In this document: piece by piece, positions 5,956 to 7,028 of the stretch
How positions within the stretch are numbered: the first letter of the stretch is position 1
How the letters are laid out: each line of letters starts with the position of its first letter
Origin: Vitreoscilla sp.
Lineage (GTDB): Bacteria; Pseudomonadota; Gammaproteobacteria; Burkholderiales; Burkholderiaceae
Assembly: GCA_014378125.1 (NCBI GenBank)
Contig: JACMOG010000015.1
Span: 1-7,028, forward strand
Reading direction: 5' to 3'
DNA: 7,028 nucleotides
Position numbers and translations under genes: made by a program
Notes under the pieces: model-generated
The model's database searches: none
Told to the model about the DNA's origin: nothing
The model's input: only the letters and a program-made list of their open reading frames with translations

Positions 5956-6138
5956 TCAGGCCGGGGCGCGCCCGCCGCGGAACTGTTCGCGGTCGCGCGA
6001 GTTGCACGACAGCAGGCTCAGCGCCAGCACCAGGTCGTCGTTGGCCACGGGCGAGGCCGGCGCCCGGACGCCGCCCTGCGGCACGTTGCGCCAGTCGAAC
6101 AGGGACCGGATGTCTTCGTTTTGCTTGTCGTCGATCAC
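5956..6138 (-). CDS. Uncharacterised 60-residue small protein
   Basis: A small reading frame starting with GTG, encoding 60 residues with no recognised family. The N-terminal part is charged (MIDDKQNEDIRSLFDWRN, 1-18), the middle is Pro/Gly-rich (19-32), a short hydrophobic helix follows (DDLVLALSLLSC, 34-45), and the tail is basic and polar with a single Cys at 45. The start is supported by AAAGGGG on the minus strand seven bases upstream (6146-6152). The case for coding rests on this site, on position directly upstream of the 100-residue gene (25-base gap) and on a natural-looking composition. Overlap of a precursor-type peptide with a following accessory gene is conceivable, but no modification enzyme is in view. 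Confidence 0.5.
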   Translation of the reverse strand: MIDDKQNEDIRSLFDWRNVPQGGVRAPASPVANDDLVLALSLLSCNSRDREQFRGGRAPA

Positions 6139-6353
6139 GATGAGGCCCCTTTGGTTGGCATGAAACGTTGAGAGACCGGCGGCAAGTGGCGTGCCTTGCG
6201 CCGTTCGCTGGAGCGCACCGCCTGGCTGAACGGTCGCGCCTTAGGGTTGCCGCATCTCTTTCGCTCCCGACCACCCCCGCAGGACTCACCTCCGAGGCAC
6301 TGTCGCTCGTCAGCGTGGACCCTGCGACTGCGCGCGGGATGACACTGGGTGGG
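6139..6353 (-). other. Non-coding leader region with inverted repeats, between the small-gene pair and the LysR-type gene
   Basis: There is no convincing gene in this stretch. It holds an imperfect hairpin at 6178-6202 (GGC-g-GCAAG pairing with CTTGC-GCC, loop of eight) and a second inverted repeat, CCGTTC at 6201-6206 with GAACGG at 6228-6233, which shares two bases with the first. On the minus strand both would lie in the leader of the 60-residue gene. A nine-codon frame (ATG at 6161, stop overlapping the GTG at 6138) is present but has no ribosome-binding site. I see no good sigma70 promoter and no U-tract terminator for the LysR-type gene. Confidence 0.45.
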
Positions 6354-7028
6354 TCAGTCCGGCTCGCTGCCCCCGGCGCGATAGAGCTCCGCCAGCGTCT
6401 CGCGCAGCCACCGATGCCCGGCGTCGGATTCGGCGCGCCACGACCAGTGCGCCCAGATGCCCAGCTGCGGCAGGTCGACCTGGATCTCGGCAGTGACCAG
6501 CGGAAAGTGGCGCGCATGGCGCAGCGCCGGACGGCGCGGGATGATGGCAGCGAGGTCGGTGTTGGCCACCACGTCGGCCACCGCGCTGTAGTGCGGCAGC
6601 ATCAGCCGGATGTGATCGGCCAGGCCCAGGCGGCGCAACGCCTTCTCGGGCTCGGGGTGGCTCTGCGCCACCACGTACTGCAGCGCCTGGCGCGCCTCGG
6701 CGGAGCCGAGCGCGTGCACGAACGGGTGGTCGCGGCGCACCAGCAGCACGTAGCGGTCGACGATCAGCTGCTCGTGCAGGGTGCCGTGGATGTCGGGCAG
6801 GTGGCCCAGGGCGAGGTCGATGCGGCGTTGGTCCAGCGCCGGCTGCACTTCGTCGAGTGGCAGCTGGCGCACCTCGATGCGCACGCCCGGCGCGTGCACG
6901 CGCAGGTGGGCCATCAGCACGGGCAGGAACTCGCCCTGGCCGATGTCGCTCATGTGCAGCGCGAAGCGGCGGTCGGAGCTGGCCGGGTCGAAGGCCCGCG
7001 TCTCGCCCAGCGAGGCGTCGACGGCCGC
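6354..7028 (-). CDS. LysR-family transcriptional regulator, N terminus beyond the window
   Basis: The last 224 residues of a LysR-type regulator; the DNA-binding winged helix-turn-helix lies off the right edge. The fragment opens in the linker (FDPASSDRRFALHMSD), the usual entry to the periplasmic-binding-protein-like effector domain, followed by GEFLPVLMAHLRVHAPGVRIE and IDLALGHLPD. These match the subgroup that includes NahR/DntR/NodD-like regulators of aromatic-compound or signalling genes. The later segment VVANTDLAAIIPRRPA is the conserved end of the second effector subdomain. The reading frame is continuous to the edge; an ATG at 6953 is internal, not the start. Regulated gene and ligand are unknown, since the usual divergent target would lie outside the window. 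Confidence 0.9.
   Translation of the reverse strand, partial: AAVDASLGETRAFDPASSDRRFALHMSDIGQGEFLPVLMAHLRVHAPGVRIEVRQLPLDEVQPALDQRRIDLALGHLPDIHGTLHEQLIVDRYVLLVRRDHPFVHALGSAEARQALQYVVAQSHPEPEKALRRLGLADHIRLMLPHYSAVADVVANTDLAAIIPRRPALRHARHFPLVTAEIQVDLPQLGIWAHWSWRAESDAGHRWLRETLAELYRAGGSEPD

Noticed and set aside
6135..6161. Nine-codon leader peptide (MPTKGASS) whose stop overlaps the GTG of the 60-residue gene
   Set aside because: It has no ribosome-binding site and no regulatory codon run. The AAAGGGG inside it is better explained as the Shine-Dalgarno of the following gene.

Overview
The window is a GC-rich stretch of a proteobacterial chromosome. The strong GC bias at third codon positions, a small secreted DUF4124-type protein, a TesB-type thioesterase and a LysR regulator together suggest a gammaproteobacterium of the Xanthomonadales/Lysobacterales type (Rhodanobacteraceae or Xanthomonadaceae). 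A Burkholderiales host is not excluded. The taxon is an inference from protein character, since no marker gene is present.

Layout, left to right: a complete M19-type (membrane/renal dipeptidase family) peptidase gene (+, 8-991) meets a convergent gene for a small periplasmic DUF4124 protein (-, 1011-1415). A compact toxin-antitoxin remnant follows (1558-2449). It has a near-consensus sigma70 promoter whose 17-bp spacer is itself a perfect inverted repeat, an intact ParD-like antitoxin gene that probably starts at the first transcribed base, and an overlapping partner gene broken by at least two frame changes. Next is a two-gene overlapping unit (+) with a GFA-family zinc protein (2461-2850) and a YhbQ-like GIY-YIG protein that lacks the expected catalytic glutamate (2847-3143). 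A TesB-type acyl-CoA thioesterase (-, 3160-4035) converges on that unit. It is divergent from a signal-peptide-bearing 504-residue predicted outer-membrane beta-barrel protein (+, 4117-5631), which appears to be built of three divergent internal repeats.

The right side is on the minus strand. It holds a pair of small genes of unknown function (60 and 100 aa) downstream of a leader with inverted repeats, and then the C-terminal three quarters of a LysR-family regulator that runs off the right edge.

Most genes here are unrelated housekeeping or accessory functions packed closely, with several convergent or overlapping ends. Only three groups look functionally linked: the antitoxin and its broken partner, the GFA/GIY-YIG pair (by overlap only), and the small minus-strand pair. 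No RNA gene, CRISPR array, insertion sequence or attachment site was recognised. I do not see a convincing complete new system. The most informative observations are the self-contained promoter/operator of the orphaned antitoxin, the three-fold repeat in the barrel protein, the catalytic-residue losses in the GIY-YIG and M19 proteins, and the uncharacterised small-gene pair.
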